Assembly: GCA_002319075.1 (NCBI GenBank)
Contig: NVQB01000001.1
Span: forward strand, 3,906,001-3,970,000
Source of the DNA: Sphingobacteriaceae bacterium
Lineage (GTDB): Bacteria > Bacteroidota > Bacteroidia > B-17B0 > Aurantibacillaceae
DNA: 64,000 nt
Direction: 5' to 3'
Shown here piece after piece: positions 20,611 to 27,052 of this stretch (positions within the stretch are counted from its first letter, which is position 1; each line of letters begins with the position of its first letter). The translations under genes and the position numbers were made by a program. The notes under the pieces were generated by a model. The model searched no databases. It had not been told where the DNA came from and worked only from the letters and a program-made list of their open reading frames with translations.

Positions 20611-20703
20611 GGTTAGGTGGATGAGTGGCTGAAATCACCGGTTTGCTAAACCGACGTACGGTGTTAAGCCGTACCGGGGGTTCGAATCCCCCCCTGACCG
20701 CCA
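20611..20703 (+). tRNA. tRNA-Ser (anticodon GCT), CCA encoded
   Basis: The 93-base gene folds as a class II tRNA. The acceptor stem is GGTTAGG with CCTGACC (one G-T pair), discriminator G and an encoded CCA. The anticodon loop TTGCTAA gives anticodon GCT at 20645-20647. The long variable arm is formed by GTACGG and CCGTAC, and the T arm contains GGTTCGAATCC. The long variable arm and the anticodon both indicate serine. A strong terminator follows at 20724-20751. Its 3' part is repeated downstream of the GIY-YIG gene. Confidence 0.95.
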
Positions 20704-20800
20704 CAAGGTTTTTGAATTTAAAGAAAACCCGCATTTATTGCGGGTTTTTTTGTTTCCGGATCCTTCTAATTTTACTAAAAAATTGCGATGGCTTTTTATG
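20622..20800 (+). repeat. Direct repeat copy 1: tRNA-Ser body, terminator and GIY-YIG start
   Basis: This 179-base stretch covers the tRNA from the D arm to the CCA, its terminator, and the first four codons of the GIY-YIG gene. It is repeated at 21057-21258. Apart from two replaced blocks, the two copies are identical as far as I can align them by eye. Confidence 0.9.
20724..20751 (+). terminator. Rho-independent terminator of tRNA-Ser
   Basis: AAAACCCGCA (20724-20733) pairs with TGCGGGTTTT (20739-20748) over a 5-base loop and runs into a T tract. It lies 20 bases after the tRNA and before the GIY-YIG start. Confidence 0.85.
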
Positions 20801-21096
20801 TGTACATTATTCAGAGTACCGCTGATTACTCTTATTATAAGGGCTTCACGGAAGACTATGTTGAACGGCTAAAACAACATAATTTGGGATTGTCAAAATA
20901 CACCTCGTCGAAAACACCATGGATACTTGTTTATTTAGAGGTATACGATTCAAAACGAGAGGCTCTGATACGTGAAAAAAGACTTAAAAAATATAGTCAC
21001 GAACAAATTCGCAATCTGATAAACTCACCTAGTAATAAACAAATAAATTTAGTACGTGAGTGGCTGAAATCACTCCCCAACAATGTTGGGGACTAA
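20788..21096 (+). CDS. GIY-YIG endonuclease-domain protein with tRNA-derived tail
   Basis: The 102-residue protein is a compact GIY-YIG domain of the YhbQ/UPF0213 type. Visible motifs are YVYIIQS (GIY position), YYKGFTEDYVERLKQHN (YIG position and the following Arg) and ALIREKRLKKYSHEQI (with the metal-binding Glu). The first four codons lie inside repeat copy 1. The last twelve residues, EWLKSLPNNVGD, are encoded by the D arm of the second, broken tRNA-Ser copy and the first near-palindrome in it. The gene therefore exactly fills the space between two tRNA copies. Members of this family may cut branched or flapped DNA, and some are homing enzymes. Activity here is not shown. Confidence 0.88.
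   Translation: MAFYVYIIQSTADYSYYKGFTEDYVERLKQHNLGLSKYTSSKTPWILVYLEVYDSKREALIREKRLKKYSHEQIRNLINSPSNKQINLVREWLKSLPNNVGD
21074..21092. repeat. 19-bp near-palindrome A in the anticodon arm of the tRNA relic
   Basis: TCCCCAACAATGTTGGGGA has 9-base arms around a single central A. It replaces CGGTTTG of the intact tRNA, removing the 5' half of the anticodon stem and the first anticodon base. Confidence 0.9.
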
Positions 21097-21116
21097 ACCG
21101 ACGTACGGTGTTAAAG

Positions 21117-21135
21117 TCCCCAACCAGGTTGGGGA
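21117..21135. repeat. 19-bp near-palindrome B in the variable arm of the tRNA relic
   Basis: TCCCCAACCAGGTTGGGGA has the same design as element A. It differs only at the bases flanking the central A, where an A/T pair has become a C/G pair, so pairing is kept. Confidence 0.9.
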
Positions 21136-21181
21136 GGGTTCGAATCCCCCCCTGACCGCCACAAGGTTTTTGAATTTAAAG

Positions 21182-21209
21182 AAAACCCGCATTTATTGCG
21201 GGTTTTTTT
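21182..21209 (+). terminator. Second copy of the tRNA-Ser terminator
   Basis: AAAACCCGCA (21182-21191) and TGCGGGTTTT (21197-21206) with a following T are identical to the terminator at 20724. It would now terminate the GIY-YIG transcript. Confidence 0.8.
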
Positions 21210-21258
21210 GTTTCCGGATCCTTCTAATTTTACTAAAAAATTGCGATGGCTTTTTATG

Positions 21259-21608
21259 GATCAGGCGCAAAAGGAGTGGTTTAAAATTCACCAGCTTTGT
21301 ACCAACTCTATGGTTTCTCCAGCAATACTCCGTATTTACCCAATACATTGCCGCCACACCCGTCTTTAAGCCAGATCCAGAAACAAATACAGGTGAATAC
21401 CGCTTTCGGTTAAAGGCGCAGATAGAAAACTATTTGTAGCTTAGCATGTACACTACAATCAAACTTTATTTTCTTCCCCACAGTATTTGAGCATGATCCG
21501 GCTCCTTCTCGTTTTGGCATAATATTACCTTGTATAAGGTACTATTTGTAGCTTTTAAGATCGGGATGAAAAAAACCTGGTGGCTACTGAAACCAAAAAC
21601 AAACAATT
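21259..21608 (+). other. Gap after repeat copy 2, with a possible gene remnant
   Basis: From 21259 to about 21438 there are coding-like segments in two frames. One reads KEWFKIHQLCTNSMVSPAIL and ends at a stop. The other continues as QYIAATPVFKPDPETNTGEY up to a stop at 21439. This could be the frameshifted 3' end of a lost gene, but I do not recognise the product. The rest, up to 21608, is AT-rich with no clear signal. Confidence 0.35.
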
Positions 21609-21824
21609 ATGAGCACAGACGAAACACTAATTCTCCGGTCATTCAACAATGAGATCGAAGCTACAATGGCCCAGGAGAAACTTGAACAGGCCGGTATCTA
21701 TTCTTTTGTTGAAAATCCTAATACAACGGGACTAACGCCCTTAGGCGGCACTGTACTCAAAATATTTTTAAAAGATAAAATGCAGGCTGAAGAAATTCTT
21801 GCCGACGAAACGCTGGGTCAATAG
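21609..21824 (+). CDS. DUF2007-type putative signal-transducing protein
   Basis: This 71-residue cytosolic protein has the DUF2007 pattern: LILRSFNNEIEATMAQEKLEQAGI, then a short beta strand and LKIFLKDKMQAEEIL. The family adopts a small ferredoxin-like alpha/beta fold related to PII-like proteins, and its role is not known. The gene stands alone between the tRNA-linked element and a ygiD remnant. No operon partner is visible. Confidence 0.8.
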   Translation: MSTDETLILRSFNNEIEATMAQEKLEQAGIYSFVENPNTTGLTPLGGTVLKIFLKDKMQAEEILADETLGQ

Positions 21825-22241
21825 TTACAAGCCGGGAGTTGCGAAAACGGATCAAGATCGATCACCCCCCGGGTATTGAAACTGGAGGCTTTGGCTCCAT
21901 TATCTTTTAGTGCAATGAATTTAAAGGAGTTTGAAAAAATTACAAGCAGTCTTCCTATTCAATCTAAAAAATTACCGGTACTCTTTACATCCCACGGAAA
22001 TCCTATGGATATTCCTATGACAAAACGACGAATGAGATTTTCTACATCATGTAATTTACAGTTACAAGCTCTTTACACATATAGTTGGGTCAGGTATCTG
22101 ATTTTTTATTTTCTGAGTTGGTAACGTTATATATGTAGAAAAGAGTTTAAAGAAATTTCTTTAAGAAAGTTTATCTGGCATAATTTTCTCAGAGTTTAGT
22201 TGTTATTTCTAAAAAGAGATCACATCAACTAAAAACGACCT
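21825..22241. other. Intergenic region holding a ygiD remnant
   Basis: Apart from the ygiD fragment listed separately, the stretch is AT-rich. Short stem-like elements (for example GAAAGTTTATC near 22170) are not strong enough to call. No complete gene is visible. Confidence 0.5.
21915..22124 (+). pseudogene. N-terminal remnant of a YgiD/LigB-type aromatic dioxygenase
   Basis: The frame from the ATG at 21915 begins MNLKEFEKITSSLPIQSKK, followed by LPVLFTSHGNPMDIPM. This matches the start of 4,5-DOPA dioxygenase extradiol (YgiD) proteins, in which the SHGSPM segment carries a metal-binding His. After about 45 residues the similarity stops (MTKRRMRFSTS is not family-like) and the frame ends at 22124, whereas full YgiD proteins have about 270 residues. 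I therefore read it as a decayed 5' fragment. It adjoins the tRNA-linked duplication, so a local rearrangement may have removed the rest. Confidence 0.6.
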
Positions 22242-22445
22242 ATGGAAAAAGATGACAACATTGAGATTAACGTAGAACTGTTGATGGAACATGCCGAAAA
22301 AATCATTCATGATCCGGCGTTGGGCTTTGCACCAAACATTTCGCAACTTGTAGAAGAAATCACTATTAAAGGGATGGTATATGAGCTTCGCCTGGAATTA
22401 AAAATGAAAGGAAGAGTAACTCCTTCAGACGACATTATTGTTTGA
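22242..22445 (+). CDS. Small hypothetical protein (67 residues)
   Basis: This short acidic protein has no signal peptide or membrane segment and no motif I recognise. It looks helical (VELLMEHAEKIIHDP, LVEEITIKGMVYELRLELKM). It ends one base before the convergent CoiA-like gene. The composition is coding-like and the start ATG is preceded by a purine-rich stretch, so it is probably real, but I cannot assign a function. Confidence 0.6.
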   Translation: MEKDDNIEINVELLMEHAEKIIHDPALGFAPNISQLVEEITIKGMVYELRLELKMKGRVTPSDDIIV

Positions 22446-22446
22446 T

Positions 22447-23313
22447 CTACAAACAGTATTTTTCTATAAATTTCGATTTGAGAATTTTATTTCCCAAACC
22501 GTTTTTCTTCCCCATACCTTTAGTAACGAGTAGTAGGTAGTTCTGCCCAAAGTCAATAAATACGGGTCTTTGCACATCCTGCCAGGATTTCCGTGCGTGT
22601 TCCCAGGCGAATTCTACTTTCGTTGAATGACCTTCTGATTTATTCAAATTATAAAGTTCGAGCACTTCATTGTTTAATTTTAAAATGAGTTGTTCGCGGC
22701 TGGCAAACTTATTTAGAGACATATCCAGCGTATAGAGTTTAAACTCGTTATTGTAATGGAAGCCTCTTTCTGACAAGAATTTTTTTATCACATCCGTTTT
22801 TACTTGCCAATCCTCAATAATCAGGCAGTTTTTTATTTGAGGATAAAGCGTAGCTGCAAACTCATCAAGAATAGTGAAACGCCACTCTCTTAAAAATAAT
22901 TCGTCATAAGTGTGAAAAGTTTCTTTAAAAGGAATTCCATTAACTACCCAGATCATTTTGTCCCCGTAAAATTCTTCACGTGCTTTTATAATTTCTGAAG
23001 AGATGGGAGAGTTTTGAAATTCGAATACAATTTCATTTTTAGTAAATACATCTGCAATGTGGTAACAGTTATCTTTCTGAATACGGATTTCTGAAAAGTC
23101 AACACCAAATTTATTTTTCCAGTCGCGGTGCCAGGCAGTTTCTGGTTCCGTCCAGGCATCGCAGGCATCCGATTTAACATGAGCCCAGTGCCAGATATTT
23201 TTTGTTCCGCATTTCGCTATAACTTCGTTACTGCAATGCAGACAAGATCCTTTTAAACCAGGTTCTGCTGAGTGTTTTCGGGAGTTGTAAAGCGCGAATT
23301 GCATGCATTGCAA
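22447..23313 (-). CDS. CoiA-like nuclease-domain protein
   Basis: The 288-residue protein resembles competence protein CoiA. It has an N-terminal zinc-ribbon-like CLHCSNEVIAKCG followed by NIWHWAHVKSDACD (compare HFAH in CoiA). A PD-(D/E)XK-type core follows, with TAWHRDWKNKFG, HIADVFTKNEIVFEFQNSPIS and IIKAREEFYGDKMIWV. The Asp of ADV, the Glu and Gln of FEFQ and the upstream His/Lys fit the restriction-like fold. CoiA helps recombination during DNA uptake in Gram-positive bacteria, and homologues in Bacteroidota have an unknown role. It converges with the 67-residue gene, with stops two bases apart. It has no dprA or comEC neighbour here. Confidence 0.82.
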   Translation of the reverse strand: MQCMQFALYNSRKHSAEPGLKGSCLHCSNEVIAKCGTKNIWHWAHVKSDACDAWTEPETAWHRDWKNKFGVDFSEIRIQKDNCYHIADVFTKNEIVFEFQNSPISSEIIKAREEFYGDKMIWVVNGIPFKETFHTYDELFLREWRFTILDEFAATLYPQIKNCLIIEDWQVKTDVIKKFLSERGFHYNNEFKLYTLDMSLNKFASREQLILKLNNEVLELYNLNKSEGHSTKVEFAWEHARKSWQDVQRPVFIDFGQNYLLLVTKGMGKKNGLGNKILKSKFIEKYCL

Positions 23314-23355
23314 AGATAGGAAATTCGCAAGATGTAAATGTGATTTGTGAATGGC

Positions 23356-23646
23356 CTATCCTTTTTTATCAGGCGTTTTGGTCGACTGCTTTTCTTTGCC
23401 ATTGTCCTTTTTGGTTTTAGCAGTCTTCACATGTCTTTTTCTGGTAGCGAAGTCTTTGCCAGTGGAATGTTTATGATCCTTTTTATATTTTCCTCTTGAG
23501 CCGTCTACTGTATTAACGGGATCTACTTGTTTCGAATTTTTTGGAGTTCTTGCCGGGTCCTGAAGCACGGGTAAAAGCGTTGAACTTATACCTTCAACGG
23601 TATTCAAAGTTAAAATGGTAACTAAAAGGAGGGCTAGCTTTTTCAT
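23356..23646 (-). CDS. Small exported lysine-rich protein
   Basis: The 96-residue product has a signal peptide (MKKLALLLVTILTLNTVEG) and a mature part almost entirely made of Lys, Thr, Asp, Gly and Ser (KKDHKHSTGKDFATRKRHVK). It is expected to be disordered and strongly basic. I do not recognise a family. It lies on the same strand as, and upstream of, the CoiA-like gene but 42 bases away from it. A role such as binding nucleic acid or the envelope cannot be decided from sequence. Confidence 0.65.
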   Translation of the reverse strand: MKKLALLLVTILTLNTVEGISSTLLPVLQDPARTPKNSKQVDPVNTVDGSRGKYKKDHKHSTGKDFATRKRHVKTAKTKKDNGKEKQSTKTPDKKG

Positions 23647-23868
23647 GATGTGTTTTTAGTAAAACCTCAATTGTTATGCCTGATCTCCCTTACTAGTAAA
23701 TGCGACTTATTTCTCAGATTAATTCCCCAACTTTTTTTGGTTTTCAAAAGCGATATAAAGGTTCTCAGGGTTCTACCGTATCTTTAGAAGAACTATAGGC
23801 TAAAGAAAAATAAAGAATAGAAAAAAGAGCGTGGCATTAAATTAGAGACTAGGTGTTAAAATTAAAAT

Positions 23869-23988
23869 ATGAATAATTTATTCAGAGGATTACTTGCTGG
23901 CTGGGGAGCTAAGAAGTGGGGTGGGGGCTGTTTAAGCACCATTATTATTTTTATTATTCTATGGGTTGTTTTAGGGCAATGTAGTTAG
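23869..23988 (+). CDS. 39-residue single-helix membrane protein
   Basis: The short frame starts at ATG 23869 and ends at TAG 23988. It codes for MNNLFRGLLAGWGAKKWGGG, then CLSTIIIFIILWVVLGQCS. An amphipathic start with two Trp and a Gly-rich turn is followed by one membrane helix. This AKKxGGGC-plus-helix pattern recurs in small Bacteroidota proteins annotated only as hypothetical. It ends eight bases before the MBL-type RNase gene, so it is probably in one transcript with it. It is too short for standard gene-size cut-offs. Confidence 0.65.
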   Translation: MNNLFRGLLAGWGAKKWGGGCLSTIIIFIILWVVLGQCS

Positions 23989-23996
23989 TTAGTTTT

Positions 23997-25397
23997 ATGA
24001 AAATCAAGTTTATTGGAGCTACCGAAACCGTAACGGGAAGTAAACACTTAGTCATTACTGAAAGCGGAAAACACATCTTATTAGATTGCGGGCTCTATCA
24101 GGGCATGGGGAAAGAGACGGACGCTATGAACCGTAACTGGGATCTCGATGCGTCACAAATAGAAGCAGTCATTTTATCGCATGGACATATTGACCATTGC
24201 GGAAATCTTCCTGGATTGGTGAAACAGGGTTTCCAGGGTAAAATTTATGCGACTTCTGCCACCAAAGACGTATGTAATATTTTGCTGCAGGATAGTGCGC
24301 ACATTCATGAAAGCGACGCTGCTTTTTTAAATAAAAGAATCAGAAACAGCGACGAAGAAATTAGCCCATTGTACACACTCGCTGACGTTGAAAAATGCAT
24401 GGGTCTTTTCGAAACGGTTGCCTTTGATACGGATACAAGAATAAATGAAGAAATTTCTTTTTATTTTTCTGAAAACGGGCATATTATCGGAAGTGGCGCC
24501 ATCAACATCACCGCAAAAGAAAATAATAAGGTTACAAGACTTGTATTTACGGGCGATATAGGACGTTACGGAGATCCACTTTTAAAAAGTCCGGCAGTGT
24601 TTCAACAAGCCGACTACATTATATGCGAATCCACTTATGGTGACAAACTTCATGGAAGCAGCGATGACGTAGAAAAAAGATTATTAGATATTGTGACAGA
24701 GACCTGTGTTTCAAAAAATGGTAAACTCATCATTCCTGCTTTTAGTTTGGGACGTACTCAGGAAATTTTATTTGTTCTGGATAAATTGGCTAATAAAAAA
24801 ATGTTGCCTGAAATTTCTATTTACGTAGATAGTCCTATGTCAGTGAAAGCAACCAGCATCGTAAGGGAACACTCTGAAAGTTACAACGCTGAGCTTCAGG
24901 CATACATAAAACAAGATCCAGACCCGTTTGGATTTCCAAATCTTACTTACATTGAAGATGGTTCAGAGTCACGTCAGCTAAACGAGATGCAGGAACCCTG
25001 TGTAATTATATCGGCATCAGGCATGGCAGATGCGGGGCGGGTTCAACACCATTTATGTTATACCGTTGCGGATGAAAAAAATACAGTACTCCTTACAGGG
25101 TATTGCGCACCAGATTCTTTGGGAGGTAAACTTATGCGTGGTGAAGAGCAAGTGCGTATTTTAGGCTATTTATTTGATGTTGCCGCTGGCATTGAGTCCA
25201 TACATTCTTTAAGCGCGCACGGCGATTACAACGACATGATTCGTTTTTTATCTTGTCAGCACAAATCAACTGTCAAAAAGATATTCCTGGTACACGGAGA
25301 AGCTGAAACAAAATCTGTTTTCAGTGACAAGTTATTGGCCGAAGGATACAATGAGGTAGTGATTCCGGCTAAGGGCGAAGTCTTTGAATTGGAATAG
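23997..25397 (+). CDS. MBL/beta-CASP RNA-processing nuclease
   Basis: This 466-residue protein belongs to the metallo-beta-lactamase/beta-CASP family (CPSF73/RNase J relatives). The zinc motif is at about 60-67 (LSHGHIDHCGNLPG). Others are SGAINITAK, FTGDIGRYGDPLL, CESTYGDKLH, IIPAFSLGRTQEIL and the beta-CASP segment VDSPMSVKAT. The C-terminal SLSAHGDYNDM and FLVHGEAETKSVF belong to the RNA-specificity (RMMBL) domain, which carries the last His ligands. It should cut RNA endo- or exonucleolytically in the cytosol. Its length fits single-domain bacterial members. It follows a 39-residue membrane protein after eight bases. Confidence 0.92.
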   Translation: MKIKFIGATETVTGSKHLVITESGKHILLDCGLYQGMGKETDAMNRNWDLDASQIEAVILSHGHIDHCGNLPGLVKQGFQGKIYATSATKDVCNILLQDSAHIHESDAAFLNKRIRNSDEEISPLYTLADVEKCMGLFETVAFDTDTRINEEISFYFSENGHIIGSGAINITAKENNKVTRLVFTGDIGRYGDPLLKSPAVFQQADYIICESTYGDKLHGSSDDVEKRLLDIVTETCVSKNGKLIIPAFSLGRTQEILFVLDKLANKKMLPEISIYVDSPMSVKATSIVREHSESYNAELQAYIKQDPDPFGFPNLTYIEDGSESRQLNEMQEPCVIISASGMADAGRVQHHLCYTVADEKNTVLLTGYCAPDSLGGKLMRGEEQVRILGYLFDVAAGIESIHSLSAHGDYNDMIRFLSCQHKSTVKKIFLVHGEAETKSVFSDKLLAEGYNEVVIPAKGEVFELE

Positions 25398-25464
25398 TAA
25401 ATAGATTAAGCAAAGAAACGCTCGTTCTTTTTTAACCGTAAATCCATCTCTGCGAAAATAGTTT

Positions 25465-25472
25465 TATTTTTG
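25465..25472 (+). promoter_or_regulatory. -7 element TATTTTTG directly before a start codon
   Basis: TATTTTTG matches TAnnTTTG and ends six bases before the ATG at 25479. It overlaps the upstream in-frame TTG at 25470, which argues against that TTG as the start codon and for a leaderless or nearly leaderless mRNA. Confidence 0.5.
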
Positions 25473-25478
25473 TCAAGC

Positions 25479-26528
25479 ATGGTTGAAACTTCCATTATTA
25501 AAAGACTTAAGATTACTACTATAATTCAGGAAACGGCCGATACTAAAACCTTTGTATTTGAGCCGCTGGATAATTGGGTGCCTGTTTACAAACCCGGCCA
25601 GTTTCTAACACTTATATTTTATACAAAGCATGGTGAAAAACGAAGATCTTATTCCATGTCTTCTTCCTCACACTTAAATGAAGCTTTAAGCATAACGGTT
25701 AAGAAAGTTGAGAACGGAGAGTTTTCAAGATTTATGCTGCAGCACCTCAAAGTTGGTGACATTCTTTTAACTTCGGGAATTAGCGGGTTGTTTGTGTTAC
25801 CTGAAGAAATGAGCAGAGATCACCCGTTTTGTTTTATCGCTGCAGGAAGCGGAATCGTTCCTTGCTACTCTCTGATTAAAACAATTTTAGCTGGCACTTC
25901 TGGTAAAGTGATTCTCATCTACAGCAATAAAAATAGGGAAGAAACTATTTTTTATGACGCACTTCTAAAATTACAAAAAGACAATTCTTCGCGGTTTCAG
26001 ATTCATTTTCTGCTCAGTTCCAATACTGATCTTTATTACAAACGCCTGAGCAAATGGCTGCTCGAACAATTGATGGAGAAGTACCTGCAGAATAACCTTG
26101 AGAAAACCTTATTTTATGTTTGCGGACCATTTGAATACATGCAAACAATAGAGATTATACTTCGCATTCAAACGCCCAAAGAAAATATAATTAAAGAAAA
26201 TTTTAGTTCTCTTCCAAGATTAATACTTCCTGAACCTCCCGATAAAGAAGCTCACGAGGTGAAAATTCACATTAACCAACAAATTCATACCTTGCAGGTA
26301 CAGTACCCAAAATCTATTTTAAAAACAGCGAAAGAGCAGGGCATAGAATTACCTTACAGCTGTGAAGCAGGCCGTTGCAGCAGCTGCATTGCTAACTGTG
26401 TTCGAGGAAAAGTCTGGATGGCTTATAACGAGGTATTGGTAGATAAAGAAGTGGAGAAGGGGAGAGTATTGGTTTGCCAGAGTTTTCCAATAGGCGGAGA
26501 TGTGGAGCTAAATTACGACACAATTTAA
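25479..26528 (+). CDS. Ferredoxin-NADP reductase family protein with 2Fe-2S domain (PaaE/HmpX-like)
   Basis: The enzyme combines an FAD domain, an NAD(P) domain and a plant-type ferredoxin domain. RRSYSMSSS binds the flavin, AAGSGIVPCYSLIKTIL is the start of the nucleotide domain and FYVCGPFEYM its later motif. The C-terminal cluster motif is PYSCEAGRCSSCIANC with a fourth Cys in RVLVCQS. This order is that of PaaE-like and HMP-reductase-like proteins, which pass electrons from NAD(P)H to an oxygenase, desaturase or similar partner. I chose ATG 25479 (349 residues) rather than the TTG at 25470, because a -7 promoter element covers that TTG. No partner oxygenase is adjacent. Confidence 0.9.
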   Translation: MVETSIIKRLKITTIIQETADTKTFVFEPLDNWVPVYKPGQFLTLIFYTKHGEKRRSYSMSSSSHLNEALSITVKKVENGEFSRFMLQHLKVGDILLTSGISGLFVLPEEMSRDHPFCFIAAGSGIVPCYSLIKTILAGTSGKVILIYSNKNREETIFYDALLKLQKDNSSRFQIHFLLSSNTDLYYKRLSKWLLEQLMEKYLQNNLEKTLFYVCGPFEYMQTIEIILRIQTPKENIIKENFSSLPRLILPEPPDKEAHEVKIHINQQIHTLQVQYPKSILKTAKEQGIELPYSCEAGRCSSCIANCVRGKVWMAYNEVLVDKEVEKGRVLVCQSFPIGGDVELNYDTI

Positions 26529-26539
26529 ATCTCAATACA

Positions 26540-27052
26540 ATGAAAAAGATTGCCACAAGTTCAGCGTTATTAGGTATCGCTTTGTTTCTTGCTGTTCACA
26601 CTCAGGCGCAGCTTAAACTTAAACAGTACTGGCTGGCAGGTTCGGTTTTATTCGCTTCTGGCCTTATGGATGGCACTATTGAAAGTATCAACTACCATTA
26701 TGAAGACGGGTTTAAGTTACGGTTTCCCAAAGCCAGGGATCATTTCTGGAATCCTGCTGTAAGCTGGAAAAATAAATACAAAAATCAGGATCCAGCGCAG
26801 GGTCCGAAATTTAAGGGGAGCACAAATGTTTTTGTTTTTACAACGGATGCTTATCATTTACTTAGAGCTACAAGTCGCACGCTGAATGGTTTTACCCTGG
26901 CCTTCTATATTAATCAGAGTGCCCGTGAAAAACAACTATCCAATAAACAAAGGTGGTTAAGAATAGGACGTGATTTCCTTGTATTAACAGCCATTCGCAC
27001 AGCTGGATTTCACCTCACTTATTCGGTTTTGTTCAGGAAAGGCGGACTGTAA
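26540..27052 (+). CDS. Exported or membrane-associated protein, unknown function
   Basis: From ATG 26540 the product has 170 residues and starts with a signal peptide (MKKIATSSALLGIALFLAV, cut near HTQAQ). The frame is open further upstream to 26474, but that part overlaps the reductase gene in another frame and would bury the signal peptide. The mature protein has a hydrophobic helix (YWLAGSVLFASGLMDGTIES) and a second one near the end, and motifs such as RDHFWNPAVSWKNKY. Similar small proteins occur in Bacteroidota without a known role. The last 34 bases overlap the convergent NifS-like gene. Confidence 0.75.
   Translation: MKKIATSSALLGIALFLAVHTQAQLKLKQYWLAGSVLFASGLMDGTIESINYHYEDGFKLRFPKARDHFWNPAVSWKNKYKNQDPAQGPKFKGSTNVFVFTTDAYHLLRATSRTLNGFTLAFYINQSAREKQLSNKQRWLRIGRDFLVLTAIRTAGFHLTYSVLFRKGGL

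Larger units (their letters stand above)
21057..21161 (+). pseudogene. tRNA-Ser pseudogene with two palindromic inserts
   Basis: This is the tRNA part of repeat copy 2. Without the GGTTAGG acceptor strand and with the 5' half of the anticodon arm replaced, it cannot fold as tRNA-Ser. It keeps GTGAGTGGCTGAAATCAC, the CTAAACCGACGTACGGTG segment, the intact T arm and the encoded CCA. Confidence 0.85.
21057..21258 (+). repeat. Direct repeat copy 2: broken tRNA-Ser, terminator and orphan GIY-YIG start
   Basis: This copy lacks the 5' acceptor strand and starts in the D arm. Relative to copy 1 it replaces 7 bases (20639-20645) by 19 bases (21074-21092) in the anticodon arm, and 10 bases (20668-20677) by 21 bases (21115-21135) in the variable arm. 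The T arm, CCA end, terminator and the codons for MAFY are unchanged. After 21258 the sequences diverge and the GIY-YIG frame ends within nine codons. Confidence 0.9.

Noticed and set aside
20611-21258. The tRNA duplication as attL/attR of a prophage or integrative element
   Set aside because: There is no integrase, the repeats are only about 435 bases apart, and the repeat covers most of the tRNA plus its terminator rather than just the 3' end.
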